Numbered from the stretch's first letter, positions 1-8,570 are shown. The stretch is 60,173 nucleotides of DNA from Bacillota bacterium (GCA_030540195.1 JAUNWT010000006.1:1-60173); one strand, 5' to 3'. The notes: a model not told the origin generated them from the sequence alone. Numbers and translations are program-made.

Positions 1-538
1 CATTATAATTGATTATTTGCATAGGATAGATGTATTGATGTTTGATTTCTATAGGATGTTCTATTAAAGAAATATTTGTTGGTAAATCGATATAAATGAT
101 TTTATCTGTTTTTATTTGATAGATGCAAAGAACATAATCAAATAGAAACAATTCTTTTAAATCACTTTCAAATTCATAAAAATCTTTTATCTTTCCCTTT
201 GTCTTTTTATTTCTTAATAAAATAACTACATCATCATTCATAGGACTTATATTTTCTATTTCATAATTTCTTAGAATTGTTTTCTTTGTTAAAAAAGTTT
301 CTTCCTTTAAATCATAAATAGAAAGACACCCAGATTCAAATGTACTCAAAAATAAATAGTTATCTTTTGTATCAATACATACATTTTTTACATGTACTTT
401 ATTAATTCTTTGTGTTTTATTAATTAAAACATGATAAATATTAATAAAAGTATTGTTTACAAAAACAATGTAATTCTCTGATGGTGACACATATTCATAA
501 TCTGATTTTAGCTTTAATATTTCATTTTTCATATTCAT
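1..538 (-). CDS. propeller-like protein of unknown function (3' end outside window)
   Basis: An open frame runs from an ATG at 538 to the left edge without a stop, so the C-terminus is missing (about 179 residues visible). I recognise no named family. The N-terminal half resembles the next gene upstream in register: a 'SPSE-Y-V' turn near residues 18-25, then short beta-like strands, then a 'hYDLKE' motif near residue 75. That pattern is typical of beta-propeller blades (WD40/quinoprotein-like). There is no signal peptide or membrane segment, so a cytoplasmic protein is likely. The gene follows the stop of the upstream gene by 16 bases with only a weak ribosome-binding site (GAAAG), suggesting co-translation within a three-gene cassette. 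Function unknown; the propeller fold is inference from the strand pattern. Confidence 0.7.
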   Translation of the reverse strand, partial: MNMKNEILKLKSDYEYVSPSENYIVFVNNTFINIYHVLINKTQRINKVHVKNVCIDTKDNYLFLSTFESGCLSIYDLKEETFLTKKTILRNYEIENISPMNDDVVILLRNKKTKGKIKDFYEFESDLKELFLFDYVLCIYQIKTDKIIYIDLPTNISLIEHPIEIKHQYIYPMQIINYN

Positions 539-554
539 CTTACTTTCTTTTTAT

Positions 555-1532
555 TTATTCTAATAATTCAGATAATTTATATATTTGACCTTTTCCACGT
601 CTAGGATATTTTTGAAAATTATCAACTCTTAATAAAACATAATCATGTTTTATTGAAACTCGACAAACTCCTATCGTATCTTCAAATACAATTTCTTTTT
701 TTATACCTTTAGTAATGTAATACAATTCTAAAATATTCTTTTGAAATCTATATAAAACAGGTTGATTTTCTTGATCCAAAATCAAATCTCCTATATAAGC
801 TCCTAAAAGACTGATTGCAAACTTAGAATAGAAAACCTTTTCTTGTCCTCTACCAACGCTTGTTTTACAAGCCACATCTTGTACTTGCCATAAAAGTTTA
901 TTATTTTTTAAATCAAATGCTTTTATATCGTAGTTATGATCTTTTAATGTTGGATTCTTCTTGTATTCAAGACAATAAAATCCATTCTTAGAAAATGTAA
1001 ATATACTATTAGGATTTATCTCTTGTTGTTTGATAAATTGATTATTTTCATCTATTGTATAATAAAAATAACGATGTTGATTTTTCATTTTTAATTTAAA
1101 TAAGGTTTTTCCATAAGCATAGATAACGTGTTGAAAAACGTGTTCAATTTCATCTTTTATTTGTTTTTTGAATGTTTGATTTTTTAAATTATAAATACAA
1201 AGTAGTGCATCTTTGTTTCCTTGACACCAGATAAATACTTTTTCTTCATCATATTGTTGGATAAAAGTAATCCAATGTTTACGAGATAAACATTTTTTTA
1301 AAATGATTTCTTTTTGTTTTAAATCATAAACAAAAATATTGGAACCAGTTGTTGATCCTATTAATAAACCATCATCTTCTGTTATACAAATATGTGTGAC
1401 ATATTTTATATCAATCTTAAATTGTGTCTTTTCTTCATTGTCAATAACTGTTAGAAATGTATCTGCATAAAGAACTGCGTATCTTTCAGAAGGTGAAATA
1501 TCTAATGCATTCATAATTATATTTTTAGACAT
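555..1532 (-). CDS. propeller-like protein of unknown function
   Basis: A 325-residue protein, probably cytoplasmic, with no signal peptide or transmembrane segment. It consists of repeating hydrophobic strands with motifs such as 'ISPSERYAVL' (residues ~10-19), 'IFVYDLKQK' (~66-74), 'CIYNLKNQTF' and 'KAFDLKNNKLLW' (~205-216). These look like successive blades of a beta-propeller. The ATG at 1532 is chosen because GGAGGG ends at 1539, six bases before it; an in-frame TTG at 1538 lies against that site. The genes on both sides (1-538 and 1548-2548) share the same layout, so these look like diverged tandem duplicates in one operon. No catalytic motif is visible and I assign no function. Confidence 0.8.
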   Translation of the reverse strand: MSKNIIMNALDISPSERYAVLYADTFLTVIDNEEKTQFKIDIKYVTHICITEDDGLLIGSTTGSNIFVYDLKQKEIILKKCLSRKHWITFIQQYDEEKVFIWCQGNKDALLCIYNLKNQTFKKQIKDEIEHVFQHVIYAYGKTLFKLKMKNQHRYFYYTIDENNQFIKQQEINPNSIFTFSKNGFYCLEYKKNPTLKDHNYDIKAFDLKNNKLLWQVQDVACKTSVGRGQEKVFYSKFAISLLGAYIGDLILDQENQPVLYRFQKNILELYYITKGIKKEIVFEDTIGVCRVSIKHDYVLLRVDNFQKYPRRGKGQIYKLSELLE

Positions 1533-1547
1533 TTTCAACCCTCCTTT

Positions 1548-2548
1548 TTATTTTTTCTTTATTTCTTTAAGTACTTCTTCTATTGGTGGTAAGTCATCTT
1601 TTAATTCAAAGAAACGTGTTTCAATTCTTGGTTTTTGTCTTTGTAAAATAAATCTCTTTCTTTTTTCTTGATAATCTAATGAAAAGCTAAAGGGTGCTTC
1701 ATAGATAATTTTCTTATTTTCAATACTATAAATATAGGTAGACCATTTTGTATTGTACAAATTACATGGATAAGGATGTGCTTGATAAATAATATAAGCT
1801 TGATGATTGTATTCTAAAAAATGTGCTTGCATAACATAAAGTGCTATATGATAAAATTTAATTTCATCAATGACTTGAAGTGTTTTAAAATCAAGAATTT
1901 CTATTTTTCCTAGACACTTTTTTTCATCAATATGAGGAATCGTACTTGATACAAAAGCATATTTTCCACTTGGAGAGATCTTAAATTCAGGCTGTTCTTG
2001 TATATATGTTTTATATATTTCTTTATTTTCATCATATAAAGTAAAAGCATAATCGTTTGTATTTTTATTTTTTCATAGCTTTCAATTGTATGATAGATTT
2101 TCTCTGCATGTTGAAAATAGCTTATGTTATCTTCCTCTTTTAATAATATTTCTTTACATTGTAATGTTTCTTTATCAACTACTATTTTATAATTTTCCCA
2201 TCTAAATTCTTCACCTTCTACTTCTTTATTTAATCCTCTATAATAAATAATAATTTCATTTTCTTTATCAAAAAGATCCGGTCTAGAACAAATATCTTTT
2301 TTTGTATAAGTCACTTTTTGCATTTTCTTTTGATAAATATCCCAAATTAGAATATATTTTCGATAAGATACTGTTAAATAAACTATTTTTTGATCTTGAG
2401 AAACATTCAAAAAACAAACATCGATTCTTTTAAATCGATCTATTAAATGATGTTTATAATCATAAACATCATAGGTATTATTATTTCTTATTAAATAAAT
2501 ATCATCAAAATAATTATTAAGATATTTTCTAATTGATGTATATTCCAT
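1548..2548 (-). pseudogene. propeller-like protein, broken by a one-base frameshift
   Basis: The ATG at 2548 has a good AAGGAG site. The frame reads through about 160 residues of strand-rich sequence ending near 'IESYEK', then goes out of frame and stops at 1910. The other frame carries on without interruption ('NDYAFTLYDENKEIY', 'FKISPSGKYAFVSS', 'GKIEILDFKTLQV') to a stop at 1548. Adding one A to the six-A run (T run at 2068-2073 on the + strand) would join both parts into about 333 residues, matching the intact neighbour of 325. The 'SPSGKYAFVSS' segment mirrors 'SPSERYAVLY' of that neighbour. This may be a true pseudogene, a phase-variable slippage site or a sequencing error; the sequence alone cannot decide. 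Function unknown. Confidence 0.75.
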
Positions 2549-2763
2549 TGTCTTCTCCTTTTATTCAAGTATAAATTTCTATTAAATCTTTATTAAAACC
2601 TATTATATCATAGATAACATCGAATTTTGTTATTTGATTATTGAATCTAAAACTATTTTATTACAAATTTATTTGATTCTAAGTATGAAAAATAGTTTCT
2701 GTCATCATTACTAGCATCGTCAATCAAAATAAAAAAGTATAGAAAATATTTTTTGTATGTTAA

Positions 2764-2787
2764 AAGGAACCGTAATTTCGGTTCCTT
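2764..2787. terminator. intrinsic terminator after the sugar-dehydrogenase operon
   Basis: Nine-bp stem AAGGAACCG / CGGTTCCTT with a 6-nt loop. On the minus strand it lies just after the stop of the HAD gene and is followed by a short T run; T residues also follow on the + strand. Confidence 0.75.
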
Positions 2788-2796
2788 CATTTTTTA

Positions 2797-3570
2797 TTAA
2801 AACCAACCCATTTTTTCACAGATATTATAAATACCATCATCAACATTTTTATCTGTAATGTAAGTTGCTTTTTCTTTTAAGGCATCACAGGCATTTCCCA
2901 TAGCGACACCTGTCCATAAATCTTTATCAAACATATCAAGATCGTTATAGTCATCACCAAAGACAACGACATCTTGAATAGGTGCTTGGAGTATTTCCAT
3001 CATTTTGAAAATACCGCCTTTTTTATTATCTGGTTGAAACATTAAATATTCTTTTTCAAAACGTAATGAACCTAATTGATCTTTGTTTTGAAAAGAGGCT
3101 TCTTCTTTTTCATCTAAAGCAAGATAGATTTTATAAAAGTTTTCTACTTGTGTATAATCAAAATCTCGATCTAAGATATAAGTTGTTGGTTCTTTACGAT
3201 AACCTACTTGTTGAATAAATAAATCATTTTCACCATAGACTTCTTGACTATCGTTGATTGCTACTAAATAACCAATCCCTTTTTCTTTGGCTTCTTGAAT
3301 AATTTTTAAGGCTCCTTGTTTATCTAAGGGGATGTTTTCTTTTAAAATACCATCTAATACAATTCCATTGCCCCCATTACAGACCATATTTTCAAAATTG
3401 AATTCTTTTCTTGTTTTTTCTGCTTTATAATGGGCTCTTCCTGTATTTAAACAAACAAAATGACCTGCTTGTTTAAGTTTTTCTAAAGCAACTTTCGCAC
3501 TTGGGACAATTTGATGTGTTTTTAAATCAGTCAATGTTCCATCAATATCAAAGAAAAAATATTTTTTCAT
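2797..3570 (-). CDS. Cof-type HAD-IIB family phosphatase
   Basis: A 257-residue cytoplasmic phosphatase of the Cof/YidA subfamily (Hydrolase_3). Such enzymes use an aspartyl-phosphate intermediate and Mg2+ to dephosphorylate small sugar phosphates or cofactors. The nucleophile motif DIDGT is at residues 8-12, motif II at 'NTGR' near residue 42, and the Mg2+-binding 'GDDYNDLDM' begins at residue 205. The cap domain lies between them, with normal family length. It is the last gene of an operon that also holds three Gfo/Idh/MocA dehydrogenases and another HAD gene. Its ATG lies one base after the stop of the preceding gene, and a terminator follows. A sugar-phosphate substrate is inferred from context. 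Confidence 0.9.
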   Translation of the reverse strand: MKKYFFFDIDGTLTDLKTHQIVPSAKVALEKLKQAGHFVCLNTGRAHYKAEKTRKEFNFENMVCNGGNGIVLDGILKENIPLDKQGALKIIQEAKEKGIGYLVAINDSQEVYGENDLFIQQVGYRKEPTTYILDRDFDYTQVENFYKIYLALDEKEEASFQNKDQLGSLRFEKEYLMFQPDNKKGGIFKMMEILQAPIQDVVVFGDDYNDLDMFDKDLWTGVAMGNACDALKEKATYITDKNVDDGIYNICEKMGWF

Positions 3571-3571
3571 A

Positions 3572-4603
3572 CTATTTTAAATCCTTTACTCCTGTTTCTA
3601 ACATTTCCATTTGTAGAATTGTTTGCCATGGTTGAATCACTTGTTCCTTACCATTTACAATACTATCATAGATACCATCATACACACGTGCATAGTCGCC
3701 GTCAACTGTTGGTACTTTTTCTTCATGATAAATACCTTCATCATCATAATAAATAAGGGTTCCATAATGTTCTGGTAAATCTTTTCCAAAATCACTATTG
3801 GTTGGCATATGAAAAAGCTTTAAATGTTCTTCTTGACGATCTTTACTATATTTTTCAAACATTCCCTTTTTACCATAAACGATAAAAGAAGGTCTTGATT
3901 TTACTCTAAAGTAACTTGATTTAACAGATACTTTTAATGTTCCATAATAAAGATCAAGATCAAAATAATCATTCATACGACCTGTTCCTAAAAGTTGTCT
4001 TACATCATAATGAATATCATCTGGTTTTCCAAAATAAGAAATGACTTGATCTAAAGTATGACAACCATGTCCATATAAATAAGACATTGCTGGAACAAAA
4101 TGATTGACACTTTCAGGTATTTCAGGACGATAGTAATCAAAGTGCATTTCTAATTCTAGTAAATCTCCTAATTTTCCTGATTCAATGACTTTTTGTACAG
4201 TTAAAAAATCACTATCATATCTTCTGTTTTGATAAGCTGAACAATAAAGACCTTTTTCTTTTGCAAGTGCAAAGATTTCTTTAGCTTGTTGACTATTTTC
4301 CATAAAAGGCTTTTCACATAAACAATGTTTATTATGTTCAAGTGCTTTTTTAGTATATTCATAATGATAATGATGTCCTGTACATACAACCACCATATCA
4401 ATTTCATCATCTAAGAAAATATCATCTTGATTTTCAGTATACTTAACTCCTTCAATTTTATCCCATACATCATGATGAATACGTGGATTATAAATAGTTT
4501 TAACAATAAACTTATCTGGTCTTTGCATTACAAATGGTAAATGATAACGGTTCGTACTTTTTCCATTTCCAATATATCCTAATACAATTTTATTATTTAT
4601 CAT
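3572..4603 (-). CDS. Gfo/Idh/MocA family oxidoreductase (YhhX-like)
   Basis: An NAD(P)-dependent dehydrogenase of about 343 residues. The N-terminal Rossmann fold begins 'VLGYIGNGKSTNRYHLPF', which is very close to E. coli YhhX as I recall it. The catalytic Glu-Lys-Pro is at residues 97-99, followed by 'YQNRRYDSDF' and 'HFDYYRPE', also shared with YhhX. The C-terminal half is the usual alpha/beta substrate domain. Family members oxidise or reduce a sugar or inositol hydroxyl. The start overlaps the end of the preceding dehydrogenase gene by 11 bases. AAGGGA precedes both the ATG at 4603 and a TTG at 4609; the ATG is preferred, though spacing would also allow the TTG. Substrate unknown. Confidence 0.9.
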   Translation of the reverse strand: MINNKIVLGYIGNGKSTNRYHLPFVMQRPDKFIVKTIYNPRIHHDVWDKIEGVKYTENQDDIFLDDEIDMVVVCTGHHYHYEYTKKALEHNKHCLCEKPFMENSQQAKEIFALAKEKGLYCSAYQNRRYDSDFLTVQKVIESGKLGDLLELEMHFDYYRPEIPESVNHFVPAMSYLYGHGCHTLDQVISYFGKPDDIHYDVRQLLGTGRMNDYFDLDLYYGTLKVSVKSSYFRVKSRPSFIVYGKKGMFEKYSKDRQEEHLKLFHMPTNSDFGKDLPEHYGTLIYYDDEGIYHEEKVPTVDGDYARVYDGIYDSIVNGKEQVIQPWQTILQMEMLETGVKDLK

Positions 4604-5570
4604 TGTCAAACACGATCCCTTCTTGCATTCTTCCTTCTTCCATTAATTTAGAAATCAATAATGAAAGTTCTAACATTTCTTTTTGTTTTTTAACATCATT
4701 TTCTTCCATCATTCTCATAAATTCTTTAAATTCATAAATTAAACGATGTTTCTTTTCAAAAGATTTTACTTCACTTGTTCCATCGTTATAACAGATCTCA
4801 TATTCAGTCATTTGACTTAATGGACTTTTAACAACGATCGCTCCTAAATTTCCTTGAATCGTATTCATTAAAGGTGCTTTACAATCTTTAGCCCCAATAC
4901 ATAACGCTTTAAAATGTTCAAAATCAAATATCATCATCCCACTTGTATCAATATTTCTTTCAATATTTGCCATATATTTATGATAAACAGGTTTCCCAAA
5001 TAAATCGATCAAAGCATGAATATTATAAACATTTAAATCCATTAAAGCCCCACCTGCTTTATGATAGTCAAAGGCTGGTAAAATGTTTCCTTCTTTAAAA
5101 GCATTATATCTAGAAGAATATTGAGAATAGTTAAAAGAAACGATTTTGATATCTCCTAATTTCTTTAAATCTTCTTTCAATGAAAGAAAAGCGGGTGTGT
5201 AATGTAAATTCATAGCTTCAAAAATCATAAGATTCTTTTTATTAGCTGTTTCAATTAAATCTTCTAATTCTTTACTATTAGCTGTAATTGGTTTTTCAAT
5301 AATGACATGTTTACCATTTTCTAAAGCTTTTTTTGAAAATTCATAATGTAAATGATTAGGTAAAGCACAATAGATGGTATCAACATCACTATGAAGTAAT
5401 TCATCATAATCTGTATAGACTTTATCTAAATGATATTTTTCCATTAGTTCTAAGGCTTGTGGTTTTGATCTTTCTGTTGAAAAAAGATATGTTTTTTCAA
5501 TACCAAGTTCATGATACATGGTAAGAACATCTTTAACGATCATTCCTGTTCCCAAAATTCCTAGTTTCAT
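4593..5570 (-). CDS. Gfo/Idh/MocA family oxidoreductase
   Basis: 325 residues with the family's two domains. The NAD(P)-binding Rossmann fold starts with 'GILGTGMI' (residues 4-11), and the Glu-Lys-Pro motif is at residues 92-94 inside 'HVIIEKPIT'. The C-terminal part contains 'GGALMDLNVYNIHALIDLFG', the loop-helix region that carries substrate-binding residues in this family. The ATG shares one base with the stop of the upstream dehydrogenase (TAATG), so the two are translationally coupled; GAGGA precedes the ATG. The protein is divergent from both neighbouring dehydrogenases, so the three are not recent duplicates and may act on successive intermediates. Substrate cannot be read from the sequence. 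Confidence 0.9.
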   Translation of the reverse strand: MKLGILGTGMIVKDVLTMYHELGIEKTYLFSTERSKPQALELMEKYHLDKVYTDYDELLHSDVDTIYCALPNHLHYEFSKKALENGKHVIIEKPITANSKELEDLIETANKKNLMIFEAMNLHYTPAFLSLKEDLKKLGDIKIVSFNYSQYSSRYNAFKEGNILPAFDYHKAGGALMDLNVYNIHALIDLFGKPVYHKYMANIERNIDTSGMMIFDFEHFKALCIGAKDCKAPLMNTIQGNLGAIVVKSPLSQMTEYEICYNDGTSEVKSFEKKHRLIYEFKEFMRMMEENDVKKQKEMLELSLLISKLMEEGRMQEGIVFDNDK

Positions 5571-6493
5571 TATTTTGCTTCCTCTCTTATTCTTTCAATT
5601 GTTTCTTGTAATTTCTTTGAATCTTGTAATGTATGAGTTGATTGATCATGATCAATCAAGGCTTGTATTTCTAAAGTCATGTCATCTCCTTCAATTGGAT
5701 ATGTTTTTTGAATGACTTCATTTTCTAAATGAATCGTGTAATCAACTACACGGTTAAACATTGGAACATAAATTTCTCCCTTTTCTCCTTTAATTAAAGC
5801 ATAACGTTCTTTGTTGTAATTAATTGAACCTTCTACTTTTCCTTGAACTTCATTTTCAAAATTTAAAGTCGCTTTAAAATTCATTTCAATCTCATTTTCT
5901 TTTTCAATATGAGATTCCACACTTTCAATCGGTGCATCTACTAAACCAAGGACAAAACCAACGACATAACTTCCAACATCATTTAAAGCACCACCTTGTT
6001 TTGGATCAAACAAGTAAGAATCCTTTCTAAGTTGTGTGCCATCAAAACAAAAGTTTGCTTCAATTGATTTTAGCTTTCCAATCAACTTTAAATCTTCTTT
6101 TAAATGATCAAAGCCATTATTAAACTTTGTTTTAAAAGCCTCTAAACAATAGCCTTGATATTCTTTAACATAGTGATTGATTTCATCAATATCTTCACTT
6201 TTTAAAACAAGTGGTTTTTCACATAAAACCGCTTTATGATGTTTAATGGCTTCTATAATCCATTTTTTATGTTCATAATGAGGAACGGCAATATAAACGG
6301 CCTCAATATCATTATCTTTTAATAAATCTTCATAATCACGATAAAGTTTGACTAAAGGATGACTTTGTAAGTAACTATCCTTTTCATCTAAAGAATGGGA
6401 AGCAATTGCATGCACTCTTCCACCACTTGTATACGTAATACTTTTTACAAATTTACGTGCTATGTTTCCATAGCCTATAATTCCAAAATTCAT
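5570..6493 (-). CDS. Gfo/Idh/MocA family oxidoreductase
   Basis: 307 residues. The N-terminal nucleotide-binding motif is 'GIIGYGNIARKF' (residues 4-15), the Glu-Lys-Pro motif lies at residues 92-94 ('VLCEKPLV'), and the second domain contains 'QGGALNDVGSYVVGFVLGL'. In layout it resembles the bacterial relatives of dimeric dihydrodiol dehydrogenase and glucose-fructose oxidoreductase. It is the first of three such genes in the operon. Its ATG overlaps the stop of the preceding HAD gene by four bases (ATGA), a sign of coupled translation. The reaction is probably NAD(P)-dependent oxidoreduction of a sugar or sugar-derived hydroxyl; this is family knowledge, not substrate evidence. Confidence 0.9.
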   Translation of the reverse strand: MNFGIIGYGNIARKFVKSITYTSGGRVHAIASHSLDEKDSYLQSHPLVKLYRDYEDLLKDNDIEAVYIAVPHYEHKKWIIEAIKHHKAVLCEKPLVLKSEDIDEINHYVKEYQGYCLEAFKTKFNNGFDHLKEDLKLIGKLKSIEANFCFDGTQLRKDSYLFDPKQGGALNDVGSYVVGFVLGLVDAPIESVESHIEKENEIEMNFKATLNFENEVQGKVEGSINYNKERYALIKGEKGEIYVPMFNRVVDYTIHLENEVIQKTYPIEGDDMTLEIQALIDHDQSTHTLQDSKKLQETIERIREEAK

Positions 6494-7224
6494 TTTTCTA
6501 CCTCCAATAACGCTATTGCTTCTGCAATATCATTAACACAATAATGTACTTGTTTTTGTATTTCTTGAGGGGATGTTTTAAAAGTAAAGGCTGTATCTAC
6601 GACTTTTAACATTGGTAAATCATTATACGAATCCCCTATTCCTGCCATCTTTTCTAATTGGTAATACTCTTTAATCATTTTAATTCCTGTTCCTTTTGAA
6701 CATCCTTTTCTTACAATATCAATTGAATTTCTATTTTGAAATCCTTCTACTTCTTGATATTTTTGATTGATTTCAAGACATGCTTTCTTGGTTGTTTTAT
6801 CATCTTTAAAAACAAGAGATATTCCATAAAAAGTTTCATGTTCCACTTCTTTAAAGGAAGAAATGACCTTTAATTTAGGATTATAATCTTCTTTAAGGGT
6901 TGCATAAAAGACATCTGCATTTCCTGTTTGTAAGATGATTTGTGCTTTCTTTTTATATTCATTAAAGATTTGTTGAACGATTTCTTTTTTTAAAGGAAAA
7001 TCATATATGATATTCAAATCTTTATCTAAGATCATTGCTCCTGAAGAAAGAATATAGAAATCTAATTTTAACTGTTTTAAATCAAACAAAGCACATCGTG
7101 GTCTTCCACTGCATACACCAAAAAGATGTTCTTTTTGATACTTTTCAATAGCCTCTTTATCTCGGCTTTTTATTTGTTGATTAAAAACAAGTGTTCCATC
7201 AATATCACTTGCTAGAGCCTTCAT
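6490..7224 (-). CDS. Cof-type HAD-IIB family phosphatase
   Basis: 244 residues with the HAD motifs 'SDIDGTL' (nucleophile Asp near residue 7), 'CSGRP' (motif II), the lysine in 'KGCSKGTGI', and 'GIGDSYNDLPML' (Mg2+ site). It is a clear paralogue of the HAD gene at 8570-9304: same length and same motif order, including 'FYIL', 'GCSKG' and 'GIGDSYND-PML'. The start overlaps the end of the preceding GlcG-like gene by about 20 bases, and its own stop overlaps the next start (ATGA). This position in the dehydrogenase operon suggests it removes phosphate from a pathway intermediate or a dead-end sugar phosphate. Substrate unknown. Confidence 0.9.
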   Translation of the reverse strand: MKALASDIDGTLVFNQQIKSRDKEAIEKYQKEHLFGVCSGRPRCALFDLKQLKLDFYILSSGAMILDKDLNIIYDFPLKKEIVQQIFNEYKKKAQIILQTGNADVFYATLKEDYNPKLKVISSFKEVEHETFYGISLVFKDDKTTKKACLEINQKYQEVEGFQNRNSIDIVRKGCSKGTGIKMIKEYYQLEKMAGIGDSYNDLPMLKVVDTAFTFKTSPQEIQKQVHYCVNDIAEAIALLEVEK

Positions 7225-7657
7225 CTTTTAATTTCCTTAAACAATCAACAATGACTTGATGATCTTCATCATGAGCGAGTCCTGAAACAAGAATACTTCC
7301 TCTTAATTCATTTTGGATAATCAAAGGAAAACCTCCTCCACAAATAACGAGACTTTCATCATTTTCATCTGCTTGATACGTTCTATTTTCTTCATTTTCT
7401 AAATAAATGTAATAGCTACTATGTCCATATTTTTCAACTGTTTTTTGTTTACGATCAAGCCAAGTGACTCCTTTTTTACCATCCATCAAATATTGGAAAA
7501 CAATATCTTCATCTAAAACAATACGGATTCTAACATTTTTTAAATGATTCTTTTCAATATGATCTACAATGATTTGTCCTAATTGATAGGCATCATGGTT
7601 ATTGAATTCTTGAAAAGAAAGTTCTTTTTCTAATTGTAAGACTTCTTCTTTTGTCAT
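7205..7657 (-). CDS. GlcG/HbpS-like (UPF0303, 'heme-degrading' domain) protein
   Basis: 150 residues of the Haem_degrading (GlcG/HbpS/UPF0303) family. The diagnostic C-terminal stretch reads 'ICGGGFPLII' then 'GSILVSGLAHDEDH' around residues 105-135. Proteins of this fold bind small ligands. The family name comes from heme-linked members such as HbpS, but many are found beside sugar or glycolate catabolic genes, where their role is unclear. The ATG at 7657 is chosen because GAGGTG lies six bases before it; the in-frame GTG at 7666 is part of that site. It is the first gene of the dehydrogenase operon, downstream of the RpiR gene's terminator. A sugar-metabolism role is inferred from context only. 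Confidence 0.8.
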   Translation of the reverse strand: MTKEEVLQLEKELSFQEFNNHDAYQLGQIIVDHIEKNHLKNVRIRIVLDEDIVFQYLMDGKKGVTWLDRKQKTVEKYGHSSYYIYLENEENRTYQADENDESLVICGGGFPLIIQNELRGSILVSGLAHDEDHQVIVDCLRKLKDEGSSK

Positions 7658-7711
7658 CTTTTTCACCTCAATCTTGTTATAACATATCTTCTTTTTCTTT
7701 TTAAGTGATGG

Positions 7712-7727
7712 ATTTCATTATGGAAAT
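7712..7727. promoter_or_regulatory. possible RpiR operator
   Basis: Inverted repeat ATTTC-N6-GAAAT about 55 bases upstream of the first gene of the dehydrogenase operon and just after the RpiR terminator. RpiR-family sites often have GAAA/TTTC half sites. The assignment is inference. Confidence 0.3.
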
Positions 7728-7743
7728 AAGGTTCAAAGTAAAT

Positions 7744-7772
7744 AAAAAAAAGTTCAGTTAAACTGAACTTTT
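7744..7772 (-). terminator. intrinsic terminator after the RpiR gene
   Basis: Stem AAGTTCAG / CTGAACTT with a 5-nt loop, just past the RpiR stop. On the minus strand it is followed by a run of seven T. It separates the regulator from the dehydrogenase operon. Confidence 0.8.
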
Positions 7773-7775
7773 GGT

Positions 7776-8570
7776 TCACTTATTTTTAAGATGATAAATA
7801 AGAGCGTGTAAATTATTTAAAATGTACATAAAAGCAAGTTGAGAATAAAAGGTTGCAATCTTATTTTGTTTTTCATAGTCAGGAATAGCGATGTGATATT
7901 GACTATAAGCAACAAGCGGACTTTGAAGATTCGCAGTAATTAAGGCAGCAGGAACTTCTTTTTGATTGAGAATTTTCATACATTCTAAAAATGATGTATT
8001 TTCTCCACCATAGGAAATAAATAAAGCAAAATCTCCTGGTTGTAATTGTTTAGAGATATAGATTTCTTCGCCATATTGCGTTGCTAGGATAGGAAATAAG
8101 TTAAGCTTTGCAAGTTTATTAATAAAGTTTGCCGCTGTTATTTGACTATCGCCATAACCATAAATAAAAACTCTTTTCTTTTGTACCATCAATGTTGCAA
8201 TCTTATTTAAAGTTTCAATTGATAAATGATGGTAAACTTGTTGAATGCTTTCTTGATAAAGAGAAAACATGTTTTGAATGATTTGATCACTTGTCTCATT
8301 GACTTGAAAAGGTGTTGTGTAATCTACTTGACTTACCATGTACTTATTAGCTTCAAGTTCTTGTAATAAAGCCAGTTTAAATTGACGATAACCTTGATAG
8401 CCTACTTTATGACATAGACGAATAATGGTTGCATTTGAAGTATAGCTCTTTTTTGCTAAATCATTGATTGAAAGTAAAGTTAAATCTTCTAAATGATCTA
8501 ATAAATAATCAATGACTTGTTGTTCTGATTCAGTATAATGATTTTCTTTGAGTTGTTGTAATATTTTCAT
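7776..8570 (-). CDS. MurR/RpiR family transcriptional regulator
   Basis: 264 residues. The N-terminal HTH_6 domain (about residues 1-77) contains 'LSINDLAKKSYTSNATIIRLCHKVG', with its recognition helix at 'SNATIIRLC'. The C-terminal SIS sugar-phosphate-binding domain (about 110-250) shows 'VFIYGYGDSQITAANF' and 'FALFISYGGENTSFLE'. Members repress or activate sugar catabolic genes in response to a phosphosugar. Its ATG shares one base with the stop of the upstream HAD gene (8570), so the pair is co-translated. It sits directly upstream of the dehydrogenase operon and most likely controls it. The cognate phosphosugar is unknown. Confidence 0.9.
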   Translation of the reverse strand: MKILQQLKENHYTESEQQVIDYLLDHLEDLTLLSINDLAKKSYTSNATIIRLCHKVGYQGYRQFKLALLQELEANKYMVSQVDYTTPFQVNETSDQIIQNMFSLYQESIQQVYHHLSIETLNKIATLMVQKKRVFIYGYGDSQITAANFINKLAKLNLFPILATQYGEEIYISKQLQPGDFALFISYGGENTSFLECMKILNQKEVPAALITANLQSPLVAYSQYHIAIPDYEKQNKIATFYSQLAFMYILNNLHALIYHLKNK

